NCBI GenBank assembly: GCA_029204225.1
Contig: CM055103.1
Location: 54,426,926-54,490,925, forward strand
DNA length: 64,000 nucleotides
Source: Diphasiastrum complanatum
Taxonomy: Eukaryota; Streptophyta; Lycopodiopsida; Lycopodiales; Lycopodiaceae
Direction of reading: 5' to 3'
Below the pieces are notes generated by a model. It searched no databases and was not told the DNA's origin. It was given only the letters and a program-made list of their open reading frames with translations. Both the position numbers and the translations under genes were made by a program. Positions 36,187 to 47,460 of the stretch are shown in pieces. Numbering within the stretch: the first letter of the stretch is position 1; the number at the start of each line of letters is the position of its first letter.

Positions 36187-36540
36187 TTTGCCACGCGTGG
36201 CAAATCTCCAGAGTGTGATCTTTTGATATTGCCACGCGTGCTAATATCAAAATACCACATTTTGGAATTTTTTTTGGAGATTTGCCATGTGTGAAAATTT
36301 TTTAGAGATACATGTCACATGATAAATGGTTAAATAACATGTGTGGCTCCACAACAACACACTTTGGCGTTTATTTTTTGAATTTTGAGTTTAATATTTT
36401 TTTGGCGTCGCGTGGCAGTGCCACGCAAAAATAAAAATATGTTGTTGTACCCCACCTCTAGCCTGCTGGATTTTATTAGCAGGGTCTTTGGAAAATTTTG
36501 GGCGTGGATGTGCCACGTGTGGTAGAGCCATGCAAAAAGA
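36187..36540. repeat. Cluster of CCACGCGTGG-type palindromes
   Basis: TTTGCCACGCGTGGCAAA (36187-36204) is a perfect 18 bp palindrome. An imperfect one follows at 36225-36248, an inverted pair GGCAAATCTCC/GGAGATTTGCC at 36199-36209 and 36276-36286, and a hairpin GCGTGGCA/TGCCACGC at 36410-36426. A degenerate copy lies near 36512. Confidence 0.7.
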
Positions 36541-37521
36541 AAATATCAAAATTTCGGCTAAGTATCAGATTCTCATGCTAGCATCACATGGCAAAACGCC
36601 CATATACGTAGTTGTGTTTGCCCTCTAGATCCGACCGATTAGGGAGGCACGGAAAGAGTCCAACATCTTTTTTTGCCTCGATAACCGTTACTGGGGAGAC
36701 GATGCTAAACAGTCCTAGGAGTGGATTTTTTGTTTGCCATTTTCTCTATTTTTGACAATTGTTTAACTCTCCCTGAAGGTTTTTTTCACTTTTTTAATGT
36801 TAATTTTTTTGGCCACTATTCTAGTTAGAAAAACTAATTTTTGTATGAATAATAGTAGGTATATCTGATAATGATGATGCTAGGATAGAACTGGCGAAGG
36901 TTCTGTGACTTTTTGTAGCTTGGCAAGGCTTAAATAGACTTTTTGGATAATCTATATGTAACTGACCTTCGCCGAACAAAGAGCACTTTTTTCACAAAAA
37001 TAGCTCAGTATAACAATTGATCTTGACTGAATGTGGTGACCTGGTTTTGGCAATTAGTTAATGGTTTTAGCCTTTAATTGTTAAATACTAAGTCTTTCTG
37101 CTTACCGTAGTGCACAACAAACTCTTAAGAGATATTTAATGCTTTGTGTACTAAAATTTCTTTTATGGCACTAAGGCTTCTTTTTTGTCGCTTAATCTCT
37201 AGCATATGGCTATGCCTAGTTTTTAATTTTTAAAGTGATATCTGAACGACATAGTCTATACACAAACCATTTGTAATTAATACTGAGATAATGCTCATGT
37301 AAGGCAAAGTTTATTCAAAAAATCATTAGTTAAAGAAGGCATGAAACCAGTCGGCATTCTCGCGTTATTTGGCTTTGTGTGAGAGTCAAGTTTCAATGGC
37401 AATTTTAGAGGCTAACTATAACCCGTCATCTTCGCATTTCCTAAGGGAAAACCGCTGTTTTCAAAGGCAAGGCACTACAGATCTAAAGGGCCATTGTTGC
37501 ACATTTCACACTATTCAGGAT
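36541..37521. other. Spacer, possibly the start of a gypsy LTR
   Basis: No gene recognised. TGTGGTGACCTGG at about 37033 could be an LTR start whose end is the ACAACA before the PBS at 44503, with the copia derivative nested inside. This boundary is a guess. Confidence 0.25.
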
Positions 37522-37526
37522 TTTTG
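37522..37526. other. Target-site duplication, left
   Basis: TTTTG here is repeated at 42769-42773, flanking the copia derivative exactly at its LTR edges. Confidence 0.75.
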
Positions 37527-38339
37527 TATTGAATTCACACGTGTGGATTGGCCACAACATGTACTTGTGATCTCCTAAGGTGTGTAGATGCACCAAGATT
37601 AAGATTAGATTGAGATTCAAGATCAATCTTAGATCCTATGGCAAAAACACACTACTACATGCATTCAATCACTTCCAACTCACATGTGTGGGAAGTGTTC
37701 CAAAAGTATTCTAAGTAAAAACAAGCTACTCTCGTCGGGTAGAGAGAGAAAAACCATCACGAGCTCTCAGGTAGAGAGAGAAAGCTAGAAATTCAATGAC
37801 ACTCAAAATCCACTCAATCTCAAAATCAATTTTATCCAAATGAGGAGTACAATGATACTAGTAGATCCACAAGCTACCACTATGCTTAACTATGATTGGA
37901 CCACACTTTTCCACCTCTTAATCCTATTGGACCATTGATCCATGCACCTCTAAATTCTATTGGACTATATTCAAGCAAACCTCAAATTCTATTGGACCAC
38001 TCATGGTTCCACCTCTAAATTCTATTGGACCTCTTAAACTTCATCAAACAAAAGCATTACACTTGTCTACACTCTAATTGGCACGAGTTTGGCCTCCTAC
38101 TCTATTTTGGCTCAATAGTAGCATTACAAGTGGAAATGGATAATTCGCCATCTATGCCAAATTTAACCCTATCAACATCCTACACCTAAATGCTTGACTA
38201 TGAAATTCTATGAGACCCCTATATCAAACTATTTACTTTACAATTCTCCACATGTGGGAACATCCTCCACACATGTGAGATTCACTTACAAACTTCTATC
38301 ATAAAAAATACCAAGCTAGATTTTTGCCAATTTCTCACA
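37527..38339 (-). repeat. 3' LTR of the copia derivative (813 bp)
   Basis: The minus-strand start is TGTGAGAAATTGGC. The end is placed by alignment to the other LTR and by the target duplication; its terminal CA reads TA. It lacks about 260 bp that the 5' LTR has (41790-42055). Confidence 0.8.
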
Positions 38340-38355
38340 CTCCTCCTCAAAAGAT
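38340..38355 (-). other. Polypurine tract
   Basis: GAGGAGGAG on the minus strand lies directly before TGTGAGAAATT. The equivalent at 63158 reads GAAGAGGAG. Confidence 0.75.
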
Positions 38356-39144
38356 AGCTTGGAAAGGTACTAGATCACTTGAGAAGTTTGTAAATCTTTT
38401 TGAGTGGATCCTTTGGTATGCATAAGAAGTGAAGATCAGCCAATGGATCCATCATAGCAACATCCTCACCATATCCATGATAAGATCTCTTTGGTAGAGA
38501 TCTCTTGCCAATGCCTTTGAAGAGTGCTCCACCAATATGCCACTATGATCATGGGCTTCCTCCATGCTTGATGATGATCTTTGATTTGAAAGTTCCACTT
38601 GAATGATGGATGCACCATAAATAGAGAAATCTGAGGCTTCCAAGCCTCATAAGGATCATGGAGTTCAAGATCATAAGATGTGAAACAATGATGATTATCA
38701 AGATTATGCTTTCTAGCTTGACTAGTCCACATACAATGAACTATATCCATGATGGATCTAATCTTGATATCAAAGACTATCTTGATCTTTTTTAGGCTAG
38801 TTATTCTCTCAAGGAATGTAAGTGTCTACTTTGGATGCTTCACTTAATCTCAACAGGAGTTTACAATTTGCCTCAAAACATGTGAAAACATGATTTTCAA
38901 AAAAGTGAGTACCAAGCTCAGTCTTGTTCTTACTAGAACCAAAAGCATACTTTTGACAATACAATATCTTGCTTTTAGAAAGTATTGGAAACACATTTAA
39001 GTCAATAATGACAAGAAACATGTCCATACCATAAGCATCATACAAAACTAGTATAGCTTTTATTGAACTTTGAGATCAAAAAAATTCAATGAAGCAAGAT
39101 AGCATTTCAAGCAAGGGAAGAGAAGCATATATGAATGTGTTGTA
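38356..39144 (-). other. 3' non-coding region of the copia derivative
   Basis: Nearly the same sequence as 63173-63980. Two short minus-strand frames (38452-38643, 38466-38750) are open in both copies but overlap each other and carry no known motif, so they are not called as genes. Confidence 0.6.
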
Positions 39145-39711
39145 CTAGATACAACATGAAAGATGCCCATCTTTGCCATGTAAGGTGAGCCATAAGGACT
39201 CGGCCATGCATCTTGAAGATCTTCTTGAAATTATATGAAGAAGAAACTCCTCCTCACACCTTGGCCCCATCATAGCTTGAATACCTTCAAAAAAGATAAC
39301 TTGTGATGCTTCTTGGGAAGCCTTGATCTCGACCACTTCCAAGATTGAATCTTCATGCAATATGACATCTCTATTCACAATCACTTTTGAAATAGAGAGT
39401 GTAAAGACACTAAAGGCCTCCTTGATGGATGAGTATCCAATCATGATCTATGAGCTTGGATCATCCTTCCTTCTTGTTTCCAAGGGAATATGTGCAAAGC
39501 AAGCACTACCAAGTTCAGGCTTCATCTTGAATAAAACTTCATATGGTGCTATTCCTTCAAGAGCTCCAATACTCCTCAAAGCTTTGATCTTCAATGAGAA
39601 TTTCTTCTCAACATATGCTTTGAATAATAAGGAATAATCATACACCATAATACTTGAAGAGAGAAGATATGTGTATCTTGTGTGATCATCCTCCTTTGAA
39701 ATATTGGACAT
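39145..39711 (-). pseudogene. Integrase C-terminal remnant
   Basis: The minus strand reads EDDHTRYTYLLSSSIMVYDY and KIKALRSIGALEG (integrase core with a deletion over the active site), then APYEVLFKMKPEL and VIVNRDVILHEDS. It ends soon after EASQVIFFEG, before RT would start. A stop at 39712 separates it from gag-protease. Confidence 0.8.
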
Positions 39712-41025
39712 CTAAGAAACATCAAGAGAGTTTGCACTCTCACTTGGATCCAATTTGGAGATGCCTTCAAATCTTGAACCATATGCAAGGATCTCACCAT
39801 CCTTCTTGATCACACGATTGTCAATATTGAAATTGACATCAAAGCCACTATCAAGAAATTGGCTAACACTTGAGATGTTCTTTGTAAGCTTTGGGACAAA
39901 AAGAACATTGTGGAGAAAGAGATCTTTAGAAGATGCAAGCTTCAAGGGAATAATCCCTACTCCTTCAATATTGTACTCATGCTTACTTGCAAAGTATATG
40001 GTCTTCTTGACTCCATCATAAGGCAAAATAGATGAAAAAAAGTGCTTGGAGCCACACATATGTGAAGATGCTCCACTATCAATATACCATGAGTCATCCT
40101 TGTTGAAGGTGGAAGAGGAGAAGCTAGAAGCCATAAGAGAGCCTTCTCCATCACTTGCAATATAGTCTTCTTTCTCATTTCTGATGTTGGCTTGATTGAG
40201 TTGATTCTTCTTCTTGAAGCAATTGGTGGCATAATGGCCTTTCTTGCCACAATAAAAGCACTTGATCTTCTTCTTCTTGAGATTTGAAGTAGAAGCATGA
40301 GAGGTATCCTCCTCCTCCTCTTCATCTTGGTCTTTAGCTTTGTCATTAGAGAAGTGATGGTGTTGCTTCTTACTCCTCTCTTTGTGCTTGGAAAATAGAA
40401 CTTTGCCATTATCATGATTGAGTGATAGCTTGTCCATCCTCAAGAGTTTGTACTCTTGTCTTGATTCTTCAGAAATAAGCACACTTTGAAGGGCCTCCAA
40501 ACTTGGTAGCTCCTCCTTAATTGCATAAGATTGGACAAGGTTGTCATATTCATCTCTCAAGCCATTGAGAATGACTTGAACTAGCTCACTTTGATTGATT
40601 GAGTCACCAATACATGCAAGCTCCCTATGAATATCCTTGACTCTCAAAACATAATAAGATGCACTCTCATCACTCTTTTGACTACTTTGGAAGATTTGAT
40701 TTCTAAGAGTGAGGAGCCTAGAGGTGTTCTTAGCCTCATAGATGGACTTGAGACAATCCCAAGCTTCCTTGGATGTAGAACAATCACCAATCTCCCTCAA
40801 TATCTCATTAGAGACATTCATCTTAATGTAGTGGAGATCCATCCTAGCTCTCTTCTTGTATTTTTGTACTTCTTGAAGGACTTGAGGCTCCTCCTCAATC
40901 CCAAGTACAATGTCCATCACATCTTGGAGTATCAAGATGGACTCCATCCTCAACTTCCATATTGAATAATTGGAAGTAGACAATCTCTCACTTGGTTGCA
41001 ACAAGTATGAACTCATTGAAGTCAT
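39712..41025 (-). CDS. gag-pro: Copia gag-protease polyprotein, intact 437-codon ORF
   Basis: It starts MTSMSSYLLQPSERLSTSNY at 41025. Residues about 15-200 form the copia gag core (capsid; particle assembly around the RNA). A Lys/Asp/Glu-rich linker follows, then a CCHC zinc knuckle with C256, C259, H264 and C269 (RNA binding). The aspartic protease starts at DSWYIDSGASSHM (D316-S317-G318). The frame ends in the GAG-pre-integrase region (KLDPSESANSLDVS). The leader and PBS upstream are in place and the ORF has no internal stop, unlike every other copia copy here. In a full-length element it would continue into integrase, so the protease domain may be just complete. It could still supply particles for this and related non-autonomous copies. 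Confidence 0.85.
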   Translation of the reverse strand: MTSMSSYLLQPSERLSTSNYSIWKLRMESILILQDVMDIVLGIEEEPQVLQEVQKYKKRARMDLHYIKMNVSNEILREIGDCSTSKEAWDCLKSIYEAKNTSRLLTLRNQIFQSSQKSDESASYYVLRVKDIHRELACIGDSINQSELVQVILNGLRDEYDNLVQSYAIKEELPSLEALQSVLISEESRQEYKLLRMDKLSLNHDNGKVLFSKHKERSKKQHHHFSNDKAKDQDEEEEEDTSHASTSNLKKKKIKCFYCGKKGHYATNCFKKKNQLNQANIRNEKEDYIASDGEGSLMASSFSSSTFNKDDSWYIDSGASSHMCGSKHFFSSILPYDGVKKTIYFASKHEYNIEGVGIIPLKLASSKDLFLHNVLFVPKLTKNISSVSQFLDSGFDVNFNIDNRVIKKDGEILAYGSRFEGISKLDPSESANSLDVS

Positions 41026-41677
41026 GTAGACCTTGCAACAAACTGTGAGATGATTCTCACTAGCTATCTCAATCCCTACAAAACTAGATCTACTTCACAT
41101 CAAATGATGGAATATGGGCAAAGTTAGGATCAAACACTCTTAGCACGTGTTAAATACACTAAGAAACCAAATTTGACTCAAATACAATGATATTGCATGA
41201 AACAAAATGGCTAAGATCTCAAACAATGCTAGATCATATATAGATGAGATTGGTAAGCATTCAACTGTGATTTTGGATCAAACAAGCAATCTCTTGACCA
41301 AACCAAATGTGTCCACCCAGGTCTAGGTGCCCTAACTAGCCCTCTTCAAAAGCTTATAGCTTTTGATTATCACAACCAAATGGAATGAAATTGATTGCAT
41401 TAGAAATTAGACAAAAATAGCTTCAAAACAAGCTATCTAGCAAGATTTTTGGATCAAACATGAAAGAGAACTCCCAAACTGAAATTGGATGTTCCTCACA
41501 TGTGTCTGAGCACCTGATTCCGTACAATACCAGGTCAGACGCAATCAATGTCCTTTTGATCTCTTTTGATCCAAAATTGGACAAGATAGCTAGGAAAATG
41601 GATCTTGACAATTTCTAGGTCCTAATTAATGAATAGTTTTCACTTAAATGGACCAAAATGCATGGTAACCTTAGGTA

Positions 41678-41690
41678 GGCTCTGATGCCA
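41678..41690 (-). other. Primer binding site of the copia derivative
   Basis: TGGCATCAGAGCC on the minus strand directly follows the LTR end (AATCAACA). It differs from the standard TGGTATCAGAGC by one base. Confidence 0.8.
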
Positions 41691-42768
41691 TGTTGATTTC
41701 ACACGTGTGGATTGTCCACAACATGTACTTGTGATCTCCTAAGGTGTGTAGATGTACCAAGATCAAGACTAGATTGAGATTCAAGATGACCTGCATGCTG
41801 AAACTACAAAATCAAGAAACAAGAAAATTAATCCACATTTACATTTCAGAAAGCAAGAAAGTAAGCAGGAAATCTAATTAATCTACAATAAAAAAAAAAA
41901 ATCAGAACATGTTCATAGGAATTTCACTCAAGAAGATAGCCATGAACAAGGAGCTTCTCAATTGCCAAGAACTCGTGGAGGATCTTTTTTATTCAATCAA
42001 GAGAGATGACAATACAATCAAAATCTCCCTCACAAGAGAGGGGGGCCCTTAAACTATGGCAAAAACACACTACTACATGCATTCAATCACTTCCAACTCT
42101 CACTCACACGTGTGGGAAGTATTAAAAAATTATTCCAAGTAAAAACAAGCTGCTCTCCTCAAGTAGAGAGAGAAAAACCATCATGAGCTCTCGGGTACAG
42201 AGAGAAAGCTAGAAATCCAATGACACTCAAAATCCACACAATCTCCAAAATCAATTAGATCCAAATGAGGAGTACAATGATACTAGTAGATCCACGAGAT
42301 ACCACTATGCTTAACTATGATTGGACCACACTTTGTCACCTCTTAATCCTATTGGACCATTGATCCATGCACCTCTAAATTCTATTGGACTATATTCAAG
42401 CAAACCTCAAATTCTATTGGACCACTCATGGTTCCACCTCTAAATCCTATTGAACCTCTTAAAATTCATCAAACAAAAGCATTACACTTGTCTACACTCT
42501 AATTGGCACGAGTTTGGCCTCCTACTCTATTTTGGCTCAATAGTGGCATTACAAGTGGAAATGGATAATTTGCCATCTATGCCAAATTTGACCCTATCAA
42601 CATCCTACACCTAAATGCTTGACTATGAAATTCTATGAGACCCCTATATCAGACATTTTTATTTACTTTACAATTCTCCACACGTGGGAACATCCTCCAC
42701 ACATGTGAGATTCACTTACAACTTCTATCATAAAAAATACCAAGCTAGATTTTTGCCAATTTCTCACA
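41691..42768 (-). repeat. 5' LTR of the copia derivative (1,078 bp)
   Basis: On the minus strand it runs from TGTGAGAAATTGGC (42768) to CACACGTGTGAAATCAACA (41691). It carries CACACGTGTG near 41701 and 42104 and CCACACGTGG near 42680, G-box-like sites that could bind bHLH or bZIP factors (inference). Confidence 0.85.
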
Positions 42769-42773
42769 TTTTG
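42769..42773. other. Target-site duplication, right
   Basis: TTTTG, matching 37522-37526. Confidence 0.75.
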
Positions 42774-44498
42774 GAGCCTCATTCATCTTTAGTGCCTACC
42801 TCGGAGCACCTCCACGCAGCCAAAGCCTCCCACCTTCGCATTTCTTGAGGCAACTCTCGCACATTTTTCTCACTTTGGACTTCCTAGGGCAGGCTTCGCT
42901 CTCCCAGATGCAGATCTGAAGACGGTTTTCCAGCCTTCATCGATTTCTTGCAGCCACCCCACGCCCTTCATCTCCAGCCCACCATCGCTCTTCAGCAGCA
43001 AGCAGCAGTTGCAGTTAGGATAGTGTTCTAAGCGACAGCCTTCAATGCATTTCTAGCGACCCAGTTCATTGCTCATATGCCTGTTTCTAGAAAGTTCCAC
43101 AATGCCTCCATTCATCCTTCCACGCAGGTAGATCTAATGGGCTATTTTCCTGGTTTTCTTATAACTAGCCCACAAGGATATGCGCAGGTCTAAAGACCCT
43201 TCCAACAACTGTTTCTAACCAAATGTCAGTTCTGAAAGTAGTTTTGAAGGGCGCCTACATCTAGTAGTAGATTCAGTGACAGCCTATTGGCAATGTTAGC
43301 GCATTCTTCTATACATGGCAATGATGGGTTAAGGTAGCCAACAGTCAGCATTCTTCTACAACTCACGATGTGATTTCTAGCCTATCTATAACCATCTTCA
43401 CAAGTAGGACAATGGCAGTATGATCTTTTGTGACAGCATGCTATTGGATTCTTGTACCTTGTTCTACATGGCAATGCATCATTGGTCTGTTATTTGTAGA
43501 CAGCCAGTAGACAGATCTGCATCTTTCACCTTCAGCGAGTTTCTTTTGGGCTGCTTCTCTTTTCTAAGGACATTCCAACTGCAAATCTCTGTTGGCAGCC
43601 TTTTATTGATTTTTGTACACCTTGTTCCACATGGAAAAACCTCATTTGCTTGGTTCTTGAAGCAGTTGCAGAGGCCTCTTTTCTCTAGCACGTGTTTCTA
43701 TGGCTATATCATGTTAGGCTCAATCCATTAGCAATCATTCAGACACAATATAGAATAGAGGCTTACAAGCTCTGTTGGTGCTTTAATGTAGATTTACTGC
43801 TTTTGCTATTCATCTACAAGTTCAGAACCTTTGTGTTCTCTGATTTTTGTATAGAGGTGTAGCAATCCCTCTTCTTTGCGGTGTCTGGACTGTAATGCAC
43901 ATGTCTTTGTACTCTGCAAATGGTGAATACAGATAATGTAAATCTAAGTATTCTGAATCACACAATTTGTTTCTATTGTGAATACCTTCTGTGCTTTTCA
44001 TGGTGATTCAATTTGTTAATAGGAAGTTTATGGCATTGTATTGTTTATGTCTATACACAGTGATTTGGACTGGAATTGTCTAGTGAAGTGTTTCTAGCCT
44101 ACAATCTTATGATTTGCGCAGGTCATAGGAGTTAGATTCATGATAAGCTACTGTCAAGATAAAGGAACAGATTTCACAGTGTAGCTTCTTCTTTGCCAAA
44201 GTATTTGCTTTCTTGAGTTCACTCCCATTTGAATCTGAAAATTATAAAGAAGTATTCATTATCTTTCTCCTGGGTGTTTGTTTTCTTTGCAAGGTTGTAC
44301 TGGCAACCCCTTGTGGAAACATCTGTTGATGACCAGTTTGCAATCACTTCTCCTCTCCTCTCCATTCATTCTTAGTTATTTCTGGTTTTGCACTAATAAT
44401 GACAATATTAGTCTTTTTATTGCTCCCCAGTAGGAATGATACCCATTTGTACTACAAATATCAATTATTTTGTTGTTGGTATGTTACAACATATACCA
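42774..44498 (+). repeat. Probable gypsy 5' LTR, distal part
   Basis: The sequence ends GGTATGTTACAACA just before a gypsy PBS, as an LTR should. No gene is recognised in the 1.7 kb; there are loosely repeated phrases such as CTACATGGCAATG (43310, 43465). The beginning of the LTR is not located because the copia derivative is inserted in it. Confidence 0.45.
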
Positions 44499-44502
44499 AT
44501 TT

Positions 44503-44519
44503 TGGCGCCGTTGCTAGGG
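44503..44519 (+). other. Gypsy primer binding site (tRNA-Asp type)
   Basis: TGGCGCCGTTGCTAGGG, which fits the 3' end of a plant tRNA-Asp except for one base. This PBS class is common in Athila/Tat-type gypsy elements. Confidence 0.75.
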
Positions 44520-44930
44520 AGCAATGCCAAATAGGATGTTCTATCATTATTATGATTTTTGTTTACATTTTTCATATTCACAGGTTACGTTCCAGTTCTT
44601 CAAGTATTTCAGAAGGGGAAGAGTTAAATCTGACTTTTTGCGATCAAGAACAAGATTAACTACTGAAACAAGGAACAAGAAACAAGTAACTAGATTTCTA
44701 ACAACATTTTAACAGTCTAAGAATCAAGAAACACTCATTTCTTGATGCCTAGATTTCTCAAGAACAATCAAGAACTGGATTATAAAGAGATATGCAAGAA
44801 GTACACCACAGATCCAACCTATGTAGTTTACCTGAATGTTGGTTCCTACACTAATCCACAAAAAAGAAAAGAAACTAATACACTCTATGAAAGCAACAAA
44901 TCTAATCCACTCTACAGTCCACAACCACAC
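44520..44930 (+). other. Gypsy leader, truncated
   Basis: Follows the PBS and has no convincing gag; a short Ser/Arg-rich frame (44580-44660) has the look of a leader ORF. It ends where LTR-like copia sequence begins. Confidence 0.35.
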
Positions 44931-45425
44931 ACAAAAGGAGGGAAGGGCAAGATCATAAATGCATCACTCAAGAAACAAGCATGATCAAGGAGCTCAATGG
45001 ATGCACCAAACTCGTGAAGGCTCTTCTCATTTCAGCATGGAGTTGATACAATTCACAAAAAGCTCCTCTTCACAAAGAGGGAGTCCCTTAGATAAGCAAG
45101 AGAGCTCCTTAGGCACCATCAAAAGGTGGCTCACTCTACTTTCTTTAAGAGGAGTCTACTTGCATTTATTACATTTGCTTAGAAATACTAGTTCCTACAT
45201 GGTCATTCCATCTTCCGGGATTCACCACAAGGCTTACACAGTTCTTGCATGTCTTTCCTAGCTAGTATTTCTCAGCTCTCATACTCGGCTCTCAGTCTTC
45301 GTTAGTCTCGTCTTCTCAGGGACCTCCTTGGTCTAAGGTGAAAGGTGCTCTTGAGCTGCTCTGTGCAAGTATCTTGGGGATTCATCAGAATCAACCAACA
45401 TGCTTCTATTTTTCAAGAAGGTTGT
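44931..45425 (-). repeat. Diverged copia LTR fragment
   Basis: CACTCAAGAAACAAGCATGA, AAGGAGCT and AACTCGTGAAGG occur in the same order as in 41925-41980 of the copia LTR. Neither end is defined. Confidence 0.4.
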
Positions 45426-46253
45426 TGTGAGAGATTTCAACAAGTTTAGTCATATTTTGTTAAATTGTCAATTGAGGCCAAAACTCATTTAGACTTAGAT
45501 ATAAACTTTTTGAAGTTATATTAGTTTTAAATACATTCAATAAATATTTCTTGAAAGTGTGGGAAAGCCGGTAGTCGAGTTTGAGAGAGATTCAAATTTA
45601 AACTTTGGGTACATTGAATCTAGTCCCAAAATATTAGGGTGTTCATATTGGAGGGAAAGCCAAGTGGCAAAGTAGAGTTTGAACCTGTTATATTTTGTTG
45701 TAACTCATGGAGAAAGGGACCTTCTCTCTTCTCTCTCTCATTTCATCATTATAAATGGTTCTCTTTGGGTTCTAATACTCATTGGTGAACTCTCATTATG
45801 TTATCTTGCAATACTATGTGTAAAATGGTCATGCTATTTTTGGTTCCACACGTGTGAAATATAGAAGGGTAATGTAACTGTACAGACAACAACTATATTT
45901 TATTTTTTGGCTCATTTTTTATCAATATCTCTTAGAGTTTGCATGGTTCTCTTTGGGTTCTACTACTCATTGGTGCACTCTTATGATGTTATCCTGCAAT
46001 TCTACGTGTAGAATGATCATTTATTGCTGTTTTCGGTTTCACGTGTGTGAAAATAGCAGGGTATTGTAATTTTCTGGACAAAAACTATATTTTATGTTTT
46101 GGTTCATGTTTTAGCAATATCTCTTAGAGTTTGCATCTCATTTTGAATGTTGATGCTGATTTTTCTACATTGGCAGGATTGTTGGTTTGCTCTTTTTTGT
46201 AACCAAAGATCAGGGATATGGATTGGATCTTGAATGATCTAAAATCCTTCACA
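45426..46253 (+). repeat. 5' LTR of a plus-strand copia derivative (828 bp)
   Basis: It starts TGTGAGAGATTTCAACAAG (repeated at 49129) and ends AATCCTTCACA before a PBS. It contains a ~188 bp tandem duplication (45755-45942 and 45943-46134, diverged). Each copy has a G-box-like palindrome (45846 CACACGTGTG, 46040 CACGTGTGTG). Confidence 0.85.
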
Positions 46254-46265
46254 TGGTATCAGAGC
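46254..46265 (+). other. Primer binding site
   Basis: TGGTATCAGAGC directly after the LTR end. Confidence 0.85.
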
Positions 46266-46859
46266 TATTGTGTTTCAGGTTATGAAAAAATCAACCACAT
46301 TTATCAAATATTTGGAGGAGTTACCAATGCTAGAGCATGCTAGATTGATTTCTACTCAGAAATCTCCATTTTTGCATGTGTGGACTCCTAATCTTTTGTA
46401 GGTCAAAACTCAATATAGGTTTATATACTTGATCAATTCTGATTTCACACTTGGTTTACAGGAATTCGCTGATTTTTGGTGCATTAGGAAGGTCTCATTG
46501 GAGGCTACAAGAAGATATATCAAGTTTTTAGAAATTGCAATTATAATTTGAGATATTCAATTTTTTGTGATTTTGTCAAAACCCTAATTTTGATTGGATC
46601 TCTAGTTTGTGAAATTACAAAACTTCATTTGAGTGTGTTTCAATCCTAGGAAGTGGCAAGAGTTATTAAATTGAGGATAGATCATAGGTTGATCAAGATT
46701 TCACTATCATATGTGTTGATTTTCTAGTTAGAAGTGCTAGAAGAGATGTGAGAGGTTCCATATCTTTGTGATTTATTCTTGAGTTCATTTGTTGACATTC
46801 AAGAGAGTGATTTGTGCATTGGAACAGTTTGAAAGAAGAAGATCAGGTCATTGCAACAT
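46266..46859 (+). other. Copia leader, non-coding
   Basis: No ORF of note; normal position between PBS and gag start. Confidence 0.6.
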
Positions 46860-47460
46860 GGCTACAAGTGGTGGATTCATGTTGGAAGGCAATGATAGGC
46901 TTACCTCAAGTAACTATTCATTGTGGAAAGTGAGGATGATGTTTTGGATATTGCTGTAGGTTTGGAGGAGAGACCAGCAACTCAACAATATCAAATGAGA
47001 TATGATAAGAGGGCCAAAAGGGCTCTACACATGATTAAGATGAATGTTACCAATGAACTTCTCAAGGAGATTGGTAAGTGCACATCAACTTTGAAGAAGC
47101 TTTATGAATCCAAGTCTACATCAAGAGTGCTCACTCTTAGGAGGCAAATATTTCAAAGTTTTCAAAAGAAGGAAGAGAGTACTCATGCTTTTGTTTTGAG
47201 AAAAAGCTTGAAATCTATCTTTTTGATTTATGATGGTGGCATTGTTTTCACTAACATTTGTGGAAATTTGAGATCAAGCATTGATGAAATCTTGTTGGAT
47301 CTAGATCATATGTCTGAGAGGGAGTATTACCAAATGTTCAGATTTGAAGATATTCATATCTTTGATATCTTTGATGCTCAAGAGAAAGGTAAGCAAGTGC
47401 AAAGCGACTCACTTTGCTTTACTCACATGTTTTGGAGAACCTTCTTGTGTAGATGATGCT
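46860..47460 (+). pseudogene. Copia gag fragment fused to unrelated sequence
   Basis: The ATG at 46860 gives MATSGGFMLEGNDRLTSSNY and then loses frame near 46940. From 46923 the gag core continues (YDKRAKRALHMIKMNVTNEL, LKEIG, LTLRRQIFQSFQKKEES) to about 47205. After FVLRK the same frame changes to non-gag sequence (SIFLIYDGGIVFTNICGN, then EYYQMFRFEDIHIFDIF) that I do not recognise. No zinc knuckle is present. Confidence 0.75.

Larger units (their letters stand above)
37527..42768 (-). mobile_element. Complete copia deletion derivative (5.24 kb, minus strand)
   Basis: All end structures are present in order on the minus strand: 5' LTR, PBS, leader, intact gag-protease ORF, integrase remnant, ~790 bp non-coding 3' region, PPT and 3' LTR, with a 5 bp target duplication. 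RT, RNase H and most of the integrase are absent, so it cannot move by its own enzymes. The 3' region recurs with the same structure at 62983-64000, so the deleted form itself probably multiplied. It sits inside sequence that continues at 42774. Confidence 0.85.

Noticed and set aside
38452-38750. Two overlapping minus-strand ORFs repeated at 63270-63577
   Set aside because: Shared because the two non-coding 3' regions are close copies; no domain, and the frames overlap.
43420-43731. 103-codon ORF
   Set aside because: Within the probable gypsy LTR; composition is not protein-like and there is no second copy to support it.
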